Source of the DNA: JAAYGT01 sp050252075
GTDB lineage: Bacteria > Pseudomonadota > Gammaproteobacteria > Burkholderiales > Burkholderiaceae_B
NCBI GenBank assembly: GCA_050252075.1
Contig: JBFWLP010000058.1
Span: forward strand, 1-21,872
Length of the DNA stretch: 21,872 nucleotides
Direction of reading: 5' to 3'
Shown here: piece after piece, positions 6,823 through 13,077 of the stretch
Layout: each line of letters starts with the position of its first letter
Position numbering within the stretch: the first letter of the stretch is position 1
The notes under the pieces: model-generated
Told to the model about the DNA's origin: nothing
What the model saw: only the letters and a program-made list of their open reading frames with translations
Database searches by the model: none
Made by a program: the position numbers and the translations under genes

Positions 6823-7647
6823 TCAGCCGGACCGGGTGGCCGTCCACGGTGTTGTTCCGTCGATCATGCCCTTGATTTCCTTCCCGTTGACGGTGCCGGA
6901 GTAGCGCTTGCCCTGGACAGAGAAGGTGATTTGCGTTCCGTCCATGCGACCGTCGGTCACAGGCATTGCGCCGCCCGCCTGTGTCAGGCTGCCGCTGAGC
7001 ATTTGAAACGTTTGTGTCAGTTCCACCGAGCCATCGGCCAGCTTCCAGGTGCCCTGAACCTTGGCAGGCACCACCCACATGTGCACGGTGCAGTAGTTCG
7101 GACAATTGCTCTTGGCATCACCGGTGAAATCGGGTGTCCAGTCGCCCATGTCGAACGAGTTGGACACAACGCGCGTGCCCGGTGCCATGTTCAGAATGGT
7201 GGGGCGCAACTTCAGATTCAGGTTCGGCAACAGAAACAGGGTGAGTACGGTGGCATCGGAAAAATCAGACTCAAAAATGTCGCCTTGCGCAAAGGTGGCG
7301 CGGTCGGAAACGCCGGCGGCTTTGGCATTGCGCAGCGACAAGGCCACCATGTCGGGATTGAACTCGATACCGTGGGCCTTGGCGCCCCGCTGGGCGGCGG
7401 TGATGACCGTGCGTCCGTCACCCGAGCCCAGGTCGACCAGGTAGTCTTGCGGTGTCAGTTTCACCAGATCAAGCATGTAGTCCACCAGCGACTGGTGCGT
7501 CGGTACCCAGATGACGTCTTTACCCATCTGGCCCACCGTAGGGCTGAAGTCTGGTGCGGGCGGAGGGGTCGACTGGGCCGAGGCGGCCGGGTGCAACAGG
7601 GCAAGACTGACAACAGCAGAGGCAACGAGGGTACGACGGGAACTCAT
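6823..7647 (-). CDS. Class I SAM-dependent methyltransferase-like protein with signal peptide
   Basis: 274 residues. The N-terminus (MSSRRTLVASAVV, then a hydrophobic run) ends in AASA-QS at about 24, a convincing Sec signal with signal peptidase I site. A Rossmann methyltransferase domain follows: motif I VDLGSGDGRT (71-80), an acidic residue after strand 2 (GIEFNP, Glu95), and GDIFESDFSDATVL. The last 80 residues (from about 195) look like a beta-rich lipocalin-like domain (GTWKLADGSVEL, ITFSVQGKRYSG). The ATG at 7647 is preceded by GGAG at 6 bases. An upstream in-frame TTG at 7659 overlaps that site and is rejected. Export of an apparent SAM-binding enzyme is unexpected, because SAM is cytosolic. 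It may be a repurposed fold or bind another ligand. Downstream neighbour: DUF488. Confidence 0.85.
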   Translation of the reverse strand: MSSRRTLVASAVVSLALLHPAASAQSTPPPAPDFSPTVGQMGKDVIWVPTHQSLVDYMLDLVKLTPQDYLVDLGSGDGRTVITAAQRGAKAHGIEFNPDMVALSLRNAKAAGVSDRATFAQGDIFESDFSDATVLTLFLLPNLNLKLRPTILNMAPGTRVVSNSFDMGDWTPDFTGDAKSNCPNYCTVHMWVVPAKVQGTWKLADGSVELTQTFQMLSGSLTQAGGAMPVTDGRMDGTQITFSVQGKRYSGTVNGKEIKGMIDGTTPWTATRSG

Positions 7648-7674
7648 GACGGTCTCCAAAAGGACAAGGGCGTG

Positions 7675-8553
7675 CTACCGGTGTATCCAGGGGATAGGCG
7701 GCGCCTGCAGGCGGTGTTGCGCCCGGGGTACGCTGCCGAACCGTTCATGATGTGCGACCCAATCGGCCTGCGCCTGCTCGACGGCGGCGCGTGTGTGACC
7801 TACAAAATTCCACCACATGCTAATAGGGTTGGGGAACGGTTCGCCTCCAATAATAAGACAACGCGCCTCCCTTTGTAAGCTTAATGTCAGTTTTTGGCTC
7901 CCAGCCGGTAAATACGCAAACTGGTCGGTGGAAACCATGGCGTCGTTGACCTGTATGTCGCCCGACAGCGGCAGCACACCGTATTCGAACAAGGGGTTCA
8001 GGGCCAGGGTATCGTCGTCAGTATCCTGGGCGGTGATATCCATGCCGACCAGGGGAGACAGCACGTAAGTGGGGGCCTGCTCTGATCCGAACCGGCCCGC
8101 CAGAAGTGTGACGCGCAGATGGCCCTGACGGCCCTGATGCCATTGCGCAAGCCGGGGGTAATGGTCGAATCGGGGGGGCATATCGGCGTGCTCAGGCGGC
8201 AGAGCAATCCATAATTGCGCCGCGTGCAGGTTTCCGGTGCCCGGCAAGGTGTCTTCGGTGTGGGATATTCCGTGGCCCGCGGTCATCAGGTTGACCTGTC
8301 CGGGATGAATGACTTGCTCGGTACCCAGGCTGTCACGATGCAGGATGCTGCCTTCCATGACCCACGTGAACGTTTGCAGACAGGTATGCGGATGGGCGGC
8401 TACATGCATGCCTGCGCCGCCAGTCAGTGCGACCGGGCCGATGCGATCAAGAAAACACCACGGGCCCACCATGCGTTGGTCTTTTGTGGGTAAGGCGCGT
8501 GCCACCTGAAAGCCTTCGCCCAGATCGGCCTGACGAAGCGGGATAATTTTCAT
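7675..8553 (-). CDS. Pirin family protein
   Basis: 292 residues of a bicupin pirin. The N-terminal cupin carries the expected metal ligands: His54 and His56 in HPHTCLQTFTWV, and His98 and Glu100 in GISHTE (compare His56, His58, His101 and Glu103 of human pirin). The C-terminal cupin (from about 170) includes PLFEYGVLPLSG and the typical ending with GGEPFPNPISMWWNFV. Bacterial pirins have been linked to quercetin dioxygenase activity, redox sensing and enzyme modulation. The specific role here is unknown. The start at the ATG at 8553 (MKIIPLRQ) matches the family N-terminus. Upstream in-frame sequence to 8841 is antisense of the hydrolase gene. It lies 28 bases upstream of the methyltransferase gene on the same strand, so they may be co-transcribed. 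Confidence 0.92.
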   Translation of the reverse strand: MKIIPLRQADLGEGFQVARALPTKDQRMVGPWCFLDRIGPVALTGGAGMHVAAHPHTCLQTFTWVMEGSILHRDSLGTEQVIHPGQVNLMTAGHGISHTEDTLPGTGNLHAAQLWIALPPEHADMPPRFDHYPRLAQWHQGRQGHLRVTLLAGRFGSEQAPTYVLSPLVGMDITAQDTDDDTLALNPLFEYGVLPLSGDIQVNDAMVSTDQFAYLPAGSQKLTLSLQREARCLIIGGEPFPNPISMWWNFVGHTRAAVEQAQADWVAHHERFGSVPRAQHRLQAPPIPWIHR

Positions 8554-8588
8554 GGCAACAAAACCCCTTTCCAGACCAAAAGCCGATC

Positions 8589-10025
8589 TTAACCGAGAAG
8601 AAAGTCGGCGTCTGCCGTGAGCGGGCGCCCTTCGGCAGCACCGTGCTGCAGATAATGGGCCAGCGGGTTCATGCCGGCGGCGGCCACATCGGGGTTGGCC
8701 GCCAGGTAGGCGCTCAGGTCCATGTAGGCCGAAGGGTCGCGGTTCTCGGCCCAGCCATGGTTCTGGAAGTGGTCGAAGCCGCTGGTGAGCTGTCCCGCTT
8801 CCACCGCCTGCGCCACATCGGCGTGTCGGCTCAGGTACCACGCTTCATCGAACAGGGCGTTCGGATCGCGATGCTCGCCGGCGCCCCACGCGGCGTAGTG
8901 GGCATAGGCGCTTTGAATCGTTCCCGCCTGAACCGCCGCGGCAACGTCGGCGTACTGCGCAAGGTAGCCGTCGGCGTCAAACAGAGTGGGCTCAAGATCA
9001 CGCGGAATTCTGCCCAGGATGATTTGATCGTTGAATTGCAGCAGCTCGACGTTGCGCAGGGTATTGGTACCGATGGCATCGTTCTGGACTACTACCGCGC
9101 CATCGTCGCGAACCGTCACCGTGACATCGTTCCGGTTGACGCTGAAGCGGGCGACATCGACACCGTCGCCGCCGTCGAGTACATCATCGCCGGCCAGACC
9201 CTGCAGATGATCATTGCCGGCTCCGGCGTGCAGATAGTCGGCATTTTCCGACCCTTGCAGGCTGTCCCGGGCTCCGGTGCCCGAATAGGAAGCCAACTGG
9301 TCCACTTTGATCGAGTCCACCTCAAAGTAAAAGCTTTGGTTTTGCGCGGCCGAACTTGCCGCAGCCAGAGTCGGGCTGAACGCCTCGGCCCACTCGCTCG
9401 CCGGTGCCCAGATGTTCAAATGCACGGCCTGGGGCAGGGTAGGCACATGGGATGTATTTTCCCGCACCAGTTCATCGTTCACGAACCAGCGTACTTTGGT
9501 GGGCAGCCATTCCACACGGTAGGTGTGGAACTCGGTAATCGGTTGGTCGAGCGGGTGATGTTCGGGCCGCCCCGCACCCGGCGGCTCATTCTTGTAAACG
9601 TTGGTTTGAATGAACGACAGCCGGTTCGACAGGCCCTCAAAATCGATCTCGTCATGATGGTTGCCGCCCCCGCCAAACGTGAACAATCCGCCCACAATGC
9701 CCGGCTGGGATTGCGCATAGCGGGCAACAAACTCAATGGCAATGCCCCCCTGGGAAAGATCGAATTTTTGCAGTGAAATGGCTTCCGAACCCAGAAAAGT
9801 GGGGTTGGCGGCATTGCCGGTGGGGTTGAACGTATCGAGCTTCAACCGCAGCACACCGTTCTCGGCCGCGGGCAATTCCTGGCGTTGCTGCGTTCTGCCG
9901 TAGAACGAGCTGCCATCGGGGTTCCACACGTTGTAATTCCACAAACCAGCGTCAATCGCGCCATCGCGCGAGAAATCGTCACGAAACAACGTGCGGGTGG
10001 CGTGCAGAGTGCCTGGCGTAGTCAT
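8589..10025 (-). CDS. Secreted family 16 glycoside hydrolase with RTX and 43-residue C-terminal repeats
   Basis: 478 residues. Residues 10-245 form a GH16 beta-jelly-roll with the catalytic EIDFE motif (nucleophile Glu126, assisting Asp128, acid/base Glu130) and the strands VEWLPTKVRWFVNDELV typical of lichenase/laminarinase-like enzymes acting on beta-1,3/1,4-glucans. There is no N-terminal signal. Residues 259-290 hold one RTX calcium-binding block (GAGNDHLQGLAGDDVLDGGDG), and the protein ends in DADFLLG. Both suggest type I secretion. Residues 349, 392 and 435 begin three tandem repeats of 43 residues with the pattern FDxxxYL...ADVAxAVxAG...HYxxxGxxExRDP. The start at 10025 is chosen because GGGAG lies 8 bases upstream. 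An in-frame ATG at 10040 lacks a ribosome binding site. No ABC/TolC genes are nearby. The substrate is inferred only from the family. Confidence 0.88.
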   Translation of the reverse strand: MTTPGTLHATRTLFRDDFSRDGAIDAGLWNYNVWNPDGSSFYGRTQQRQELPAAENGVLRLKLDTFNPTGNAANPTFLGSEAISLQKFDLSQGGIAIEFVARYAQSQPGIVGGLFTFGGGGNHHDEIDFEGLSNRLSFIQTNVYKNEPPGAGRPEHHPLDQPITEFHTYRVEWLPTKVRWFVNDELVRENTSHVPTLPQAVHLNIWAPASEWAEAFSPTLAAASSAAQNQSFYFEVDSIKVDQLASYSGTGARDSLQGSENADYLHAGAGNDHLQGLAGDDVLDGGDGVDVARFSVNRNDVTVTVRDDGAVVVQNDAIGTNTLRNVELLQFNDQIILGRIPRDLEPTLFDADGYLAQYADVAAAVQAGTIQSAYAHYAAWGAGEHRDPNALFDEAWYLSRHADVAQAVEAGQLTSGFDHFQNHGWAENRDPSAYMDLSAYLAANPDVAAAGMNPLAHYLQHGAAEGRPLTADADFLLG

Positions 10026-10141
10026 AGTGGTCGCTCCCATCAATATAAGCCGTATGCTTAATATTTAACATTCACTTCAAGACGTTACCAACCCTCACCC
10101 CCACCTCCAACAAAAAAATTGTTAGATTCTTTGCTTCGCCA
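10026..10141. other. Intergenic region upstream of the GH16 gene
   Basis: This AT-richer stretch holds the presumed minus-strand promoter of the glycoside hydrolase and a small dyad (AACAA 10109-10113 with TTGTT 10119-10123). No convincing -35/-10 pair or coding sequence is visible. Confidence 0.3.
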
Positions 10142-10215
10142 GATTGGGGTCAGCGCCAGATTGGGGTCAGAGTAAAAACGGGGTCAGAGTAAAAAATTAC
10201 TCTGACCCCGTTTTT
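10142..10215. repeat. 17-bp-unit REP-like element, copy 1 (left edge of cluster)
   Basis: Three head-to-tail 17-bp units lie at 10142-10158 (degenerate second half), 10159-10175 (GATTGGGGTCAGAGTAA) and 10176-10192 (AAACGGGGTCAGAGTAA). One inverted unit follows at 10197-10215. The GGGG cores start at 10146, 10163 and 10180, exactly 17 bases apart. The same unit builds the elements at 14834-14890 and 21748-21819. I recall GGGGTCAGAGT motifs as widespread intergenic repeats, often near REP-associated tyrosine transposases. No such gene is in this window. Confidence 0.9.
10174..10215 (-). terminator. Perfect 19-bp hairpin terminator of the first IclR gene
   Basis: The arms 10174-10192 and 10197-10215 are perfectly complementary over 19 bases around an AAAA loop. 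The stem ends in A5 on one side and T5 on the other. It starts 7 bases after the stop codon of the minus-strand IclR gene, so it can serve as its rho-independent terminator. It also shields the downstream GH16 gene from read-through. Confidence 0.75.
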
Positions 10216-10222
10216 GCCGTTT

Positions 10223-10984
10223 TCAGGTGTGCGCTTTCAGGCGGGATGCGGCGAGTTTGAGCATGGGCAGAAATGTTGCGGTGGCTTGGTCTTCGGTGTA
10301 TTGGTCGGCCAGCAGGCTGACGTTAAGCGCGGCAATGATTTGACCGCTTTGATCGCGCACGGGCACGGCCAGGCCGGAAATGGCTTCATCATATTCACCG
10401 TCTCCCCAGGCATAGCCTTTGTTTCTTGCCAAGCTTATGATTTGAATGAGTTTTTGCTTGTCTGTGGTGGTTTTTGGGGTGAGTTGTTTCAGGTCTGTTC
10501 GGGTCAAATAGCTTTCAAGAGCAGTGTCGGACAAGGCACTGAGCAGCACGCGTCCCATAGACACGGAATAGGCGGGCAGCCGACTGCCAATCGAGGGGCT
10601 CATGGCAAGAATGCGTTTTGTATGAAAGCGTTGTACATAAACAATGTCCTGTTCATCCAGCACGGAAATCGCACAGGATTCCCCCACTTTGGTGCCCAGC
10701 TCTTCCAGAACTTCCTGAGATCGTTTCCAGAACGGCAGGGTGTAAAGATAGGTCATGCCTAAACGCAGCACTTTCGGCGTGAGCCAGTAACTGCGCTCGT
10801 CGCTGTTGACAAACCCCAGCTCAATCAAGGTCATTAACAGGCGTCGTACGACGGTGCGCGGCAAATCAGCCGCGTCGCTGATCTGCGCGATGGTTTGATG
10901 GCCTGGCGACTGGCCCATTACTTCAATCACGCGTAGACCACGCGCGAACGAGCGGACATAGGATTCGCTTTCGGGTGTTGCCAT
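10223..10984 (-). CDS. IclR family regulator 1 (PcaR/PobR-like)
   Basis: 253 residues. An N-terminal winged helix-turn-helix (about 10-70: SFARGLRVIEVMG, TIAQISDAADLPRTVVRRLLMTL) is followed by the IclR effector domain (YVQRF, GSRLPAYSVSMGRVLLS, NKGYAWGDGEYDEAISGLAVPV). The SFARGLRVIE start and GLAVPV pattern are typical of the PcaR/PcaU/PobR branch, which senses aromatic acids or beta-ketoadipate. It is divergent from the receptor-sulfurtransferase-monooxygenase operon and the same length as the regulator at 20986-21747. By eye the two are roughly half identical, so they are likely paralogues. The conserved operator at 11062-11093 is its probable target. The purine-rich ribosome binding site GGAAGGG lies about 10 bases upstream of the ATG. 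Confidence 0.93.
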   Translation of the reverse strand: MATPESESYVRSFARGLRVIEVMGQSPGHQTIAQISDAADLPRTVVRRLLMTLIELGFVNSDERSYWLTPKVLRLGMTYLYTLPFWKRSQEVLEELGTKVGESCAISVLDEQDIVYVQRFHTKRILAMSPSIGSRLPAYSVSMGRVLLSALSDTALESYLTRTDLKQLTPKTTTDKQKLIQIISLARNKGYAWGDGEYDEAISGLAVPVRDQSGQIIAALNVSLLADQYTEDQATATFLPMLKLAASRLKAHT

Positions 10985-11018
10985 GGTGATTTTCCCTTCC
11001 TTTCCTTTGATTTTCGTA

Positions 11019-11048
11019 TTGACACAAAAAACGGGCGTCTTGCATAAT
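11019..11048 (+). promoter_or_regulatory. Sigma-70 promoter of the plus-strand operon
   Basis: TTGACA (-35, 11019-11024) and CATAAT (-10, 11043-11048) are spaced by 18 bases, a strong match. Transcription would begin near 11055, just before the operator at 11062-11093. The arrangement is the same as at 20846-20875 on the other strand. Confidence 0.75.
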
Positions 11049-11061
11049 CCGTGTTCGCAGG

Positions 11062-11093
11062 GCGGATATTTTCGTCCGCTTAGCGGTTATTTT
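11062..11093 (+). promoter_or_regulatory. IclR-type operator A (three half-sites)
   Basis: Two direct copies of GCGGWTATTTT lie at 11062-11072 and 11083-11093, 21 bases apart. Between them the inverted half-site TCCGC pairs with the GCGGA of the first copy. The two-inverted-plus-one-direct layout is what I recall of PcaU/PobR operators. It is 24/32 identical to operator B (20804-20835) in the same orientation relative to its operon. Lying about +7 to +38 from the predicted start site, it should act by repression. Confidence 0.8.
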
Positions 11094-11146
11094 ATCTAAG
11101 CATATTCCATCAGGCAATAAAGCAGATCAGGCAAGGAGACTCCTTT

Positions 11147-12166
11147 ATGTTGCATATGAAAAAATTCTTTGGCGATGCAGGCCCGCCGTCTATTCGTTCG
11201 AAGGCTGTGCAGTTTGCGTGCGTGGCGGCCGTGGCAGGTGTGGTCGGATGGTTGTCACCCGCTCAGGCACAAAATTATCCCCAGGCACCGGTCGGCGTCA
11301 TCATGCCGTGGGGCGACGGGTTTCCGGCGAACTCCGCACGTATTTATGCAGAAGAGCTGGCCAAACGGTACAACCAGCCGTTTGTGGTGCAGTCCAAGCC
11401 TGGCGCAGGCGGTGAAGTGGCTGCGAAACAGGTGATGGGTTCGGCCTCCGACGGGTCGGTTCTGCTGGTCACCGGTTCATCCATCACCATTCGTGCAGTA
11501 AGCGACGAAAAAAATGCCGATGGCGAACGTGATCTGCAGCCGATAGCCCAACTGACCACAACGCCTTACGTTATCGTGGCCAAGTCGGGTACGTTCGGCA
11601 ACTTTGCCAACTTTCTGGCCAAGGCGAAGGCCGAGCCCGGCAAAATCGACTTTGCATCGGCAGGCGTAGGCACAGGCATGCACTACCTGGGTGAGCTCAT
11701 CAACTCCAGTGCCGATGTGAACATGGTCCATATTCCCTACAGTTCGGGTTCCCGCCAGCTTCAGGCTGTACTTGCCGGCGATGTGGACGTGGCCATTATT
11801 TCGCTGGTAACCGCGTTACCGCAAATCAAAGCCGGGAATCTGGAAGCGCTGGCCGTCAGTTCAACGAAGCGAAGCAGCGTGGCGCCCAATGTACCCACGC
11901 TGGTCGAGTCGGGTTTGAAAGGGATTCCGTCGATCGGCGCATGGATTGCCATGTTCGCGCCTAAAGGTACAGACCCCGCCATCGTGCAGAGCCTGTCAAC
12001 GCAGATTGCGGCCATCGCAAAGGATCCGGCGGTGGCCGAGCGAGTGGCTTCCTGGGGAGCAGAAATTCCGGACACCAGCGTATCCCACCTGGAGCAGGTC
12101 ATTCGTGACGAGAAAAGCTCCTGGGCCAAGCTTATCAAGGAAAAGAACCTGCCCACGGCAAGCTAG
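11147..12166 (+). CDS. Bug/TctC-type periplasmic tripartite tricarboxylate transporter receptor, divergent
   Basis: 339 residues. A signal peptide is cleaved near AQA-QNYP (about 41), followed by the Bug/TctC two-lobe fold: KPGAGGEVAAKQV, DFASAGVGTGMHYLGELI, HIPYSSGSRQLQAVLAGDVDVA and NVPTLVESGLKG. These periplasmic receptors bind carboxylates, aromatic acids or amides. Genes for the TctA/TctB membrane partners are absent here, as is common in Alcaligenaceae. The ligand loop is unusual. The common PFPAGGxxDxxAR is replaced by PWGDGFPANSAR, so the Asp that contacts ligand in many Bug proteins is missing. It is the first gene of the operon. AGGAG (11134-11138) is 8 bases upstream of the ATG. 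A second in-frame ATG at 11156 is possible. Confidence 0.92.
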   Translation: MLHMKKFFGDAGPPSIRSKAVQFACVAAVAGVVGWLSPAQAQNYPQAPVGVIMPWGDGFPANSARIYAEELAKRYNQPFVVQSKPGAGGEVAAKQVMGSASDGSVLLVTGSSITIRAVSDEKNADGERDLQPIAQLTTTPYVIVAKSGTFGNFANFLAKAKAEPGKIDFASAGVGTGMHYLGELINSSADVNMVHIPYSSGSRQLQAVLAGDVDVAIISLVTALPQIKAGNLEALAVSSTKRSSVAPNVPTLVESGLKGIPSIGAWIAMFAPKGTDPAIVQSLSTQIAAIAKDPAVAERVASWGAEIPDTSVSHLEQVIRDEKSSWAKLIKEKNLPTAS

Positions 12167-12186
12167 CCGGTCTTACGGCGAACGCA

Positions 12187-12207
12187 CCACGCGCATTGCG
12201 TGCGTGG
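12187..12207. other. Small intercistronic hairpin
   Basis: CCACGC (12187-12192) pairs with GCGTGG (12202-12207) between the receptor and sulfurtransferase genes. There is no T-tract, so it looks more like an mRNA stability or attenuation element than a terminator. It may reduce expression of the downstream genes relative to the abundant receptor. Confidence 0.3.
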
Positions 12208-12231
12208 CGCGTTACGTAACAAGGATGTTTC

Positions 12232-13077
12232 ATGGAACATAAACTTTCATCGCGAACCGACCAGATCGTTCAACCCGATGAGCTACTCAACAATCCTGCC
12301 CCGCATCGTTTGTTTATTGAGGCGCGCCTGGGGGCCGTTCCCGAAGATGAGCTGAGGAGTTACCGGGAAGGCCATATTCACGGCGCGGTCTACGCGCAGA
12401 TCAGAGAGGTTTTTGCGTCGCCTCCCACCTTGCAAACCGGTAATTTGCCGCTGCCCGACATTTCTGTGCTTCAGGCCCGGTTACGTCAGTGGCACGTGAC
12501 GCAGGACACGGAAATTATTGTGTATGGGCCCTCGATGGCGCTGGCTGCACGGGCGTGGTGGGTGTTGCGCTGGGCCGGTCTGAGCCGTGTTCGCGTACTG
12601 GACGGAGGCATGAAGGCCTGGGTGGCGTGCGGGGGCGGGCTGGCGCAAGGCGATTATCTGCCCGCGATGCATGACGCGGCGTCCGATGTGGTGTTGCGTT
12701 CCGACAGCCTGCCGAGCATTTCGGTGCAGGAAGTTGACGCGCTCGATGATTCCGTGTTGCTCATCGACGCCCGCGATGAGCCGTCGTATCTGGCGGGGTG
12801 CATTCCCGGCGCGGTCAACTTGCCGGCGTCCGAGCTGTGGACACCGGCCTCGAACCTCAGGACTTCACAGGAAATACAGGAGCTTTTCCGGCAGGCAGGC
12901 GCCTTATCGGGCAAAGATGTGGTTGTGTATTGCGGCGGCGGTGTGTTGTCGGCGCTTGAGGTGCTGGTTCTTGGCGCGCTGGGCAAGCGCACGCGATTGT
13001 TTGTCGGGTCTTGGTCGGAATGGAGCAGGTGTCCGAGCCGTATGGCGAAAAGCTATAGCGATAAGGTGAGTGTGTGA
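12232..13077 (+). CDS. Two-domain rhodanese-family sulfurtransferase (SseA/3-mercaptopyruvate type)
   Basis: 281 residues. Two tandem rhodanese domains: an inactive N-terminal one (about 10-145, where IIVYGPSMA has Gly in place of the catalytic Cys) and a C-terminal one with catalytic Cys234 in VVYCGGGVLSA. The active loop CGGGVLSA and the FVGSWSEWS segment (258-266) resemble mercaptopyruvate sulfurtransferase (CGSGVTA loop) more than thiosulfate rhodanese (CRKGxTA). Such enzymes transfer a sulfane sulfur from a thiol or thiosulfate donor to an acceptor. AAGGA (12221-12225) is 6 bases upstream of the ATG. The stop overlaps the monooxygenase ATG by one base (TGATG), implying translational coupling and a role in the same pathway. 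The donor is unknown. Confidence 0.9.
   Translation: MEHKLSSRTDQIVQPDELLNNPAPHRLFIEARLGAVPEDELRSYREGHIHGAVYAQIREVFASPPTLQTGNLPLPDISVLQARLRQWHVTQDTEIIVYGPSMALAARAWWVLRWAGLSRVRVLDGGMKAWVACGGGLAQGDYLPAMHDAASDVVLRSDSLPSISVQEVDALDDSVLLIDARDEPSYLAGCIPGAVNLPASELWTPASNLRTSQEIQELFRQAGALSGKDVVVYCGGGVLSALEVLVLGALGKRTRLFVGSWSEWSRCPSRMAKSYSDKVSV

Noticed and set aside
6616..7878. Plus-strand open frame (420 codons) across the DUF488 and methyltransferase genes
   Set aside because: It runs antisense to three genes with clear family signatures and has no domain of its own.
8554..8841. N-terminal extension of the pirin gene
   Set aside because: It overlaps the end of the GH16 gene in another frame. The pirin family begins at MKIIPLRQ (8553).
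8643..9776. Plus-strand open frame (377 codons) across the GH16 gene
   Set aside because: The opposite strand encodes the catalytic EIDFE motif, RTX block and regular repeats. The plus-strand product has no recognisable features or ribosome binding site.
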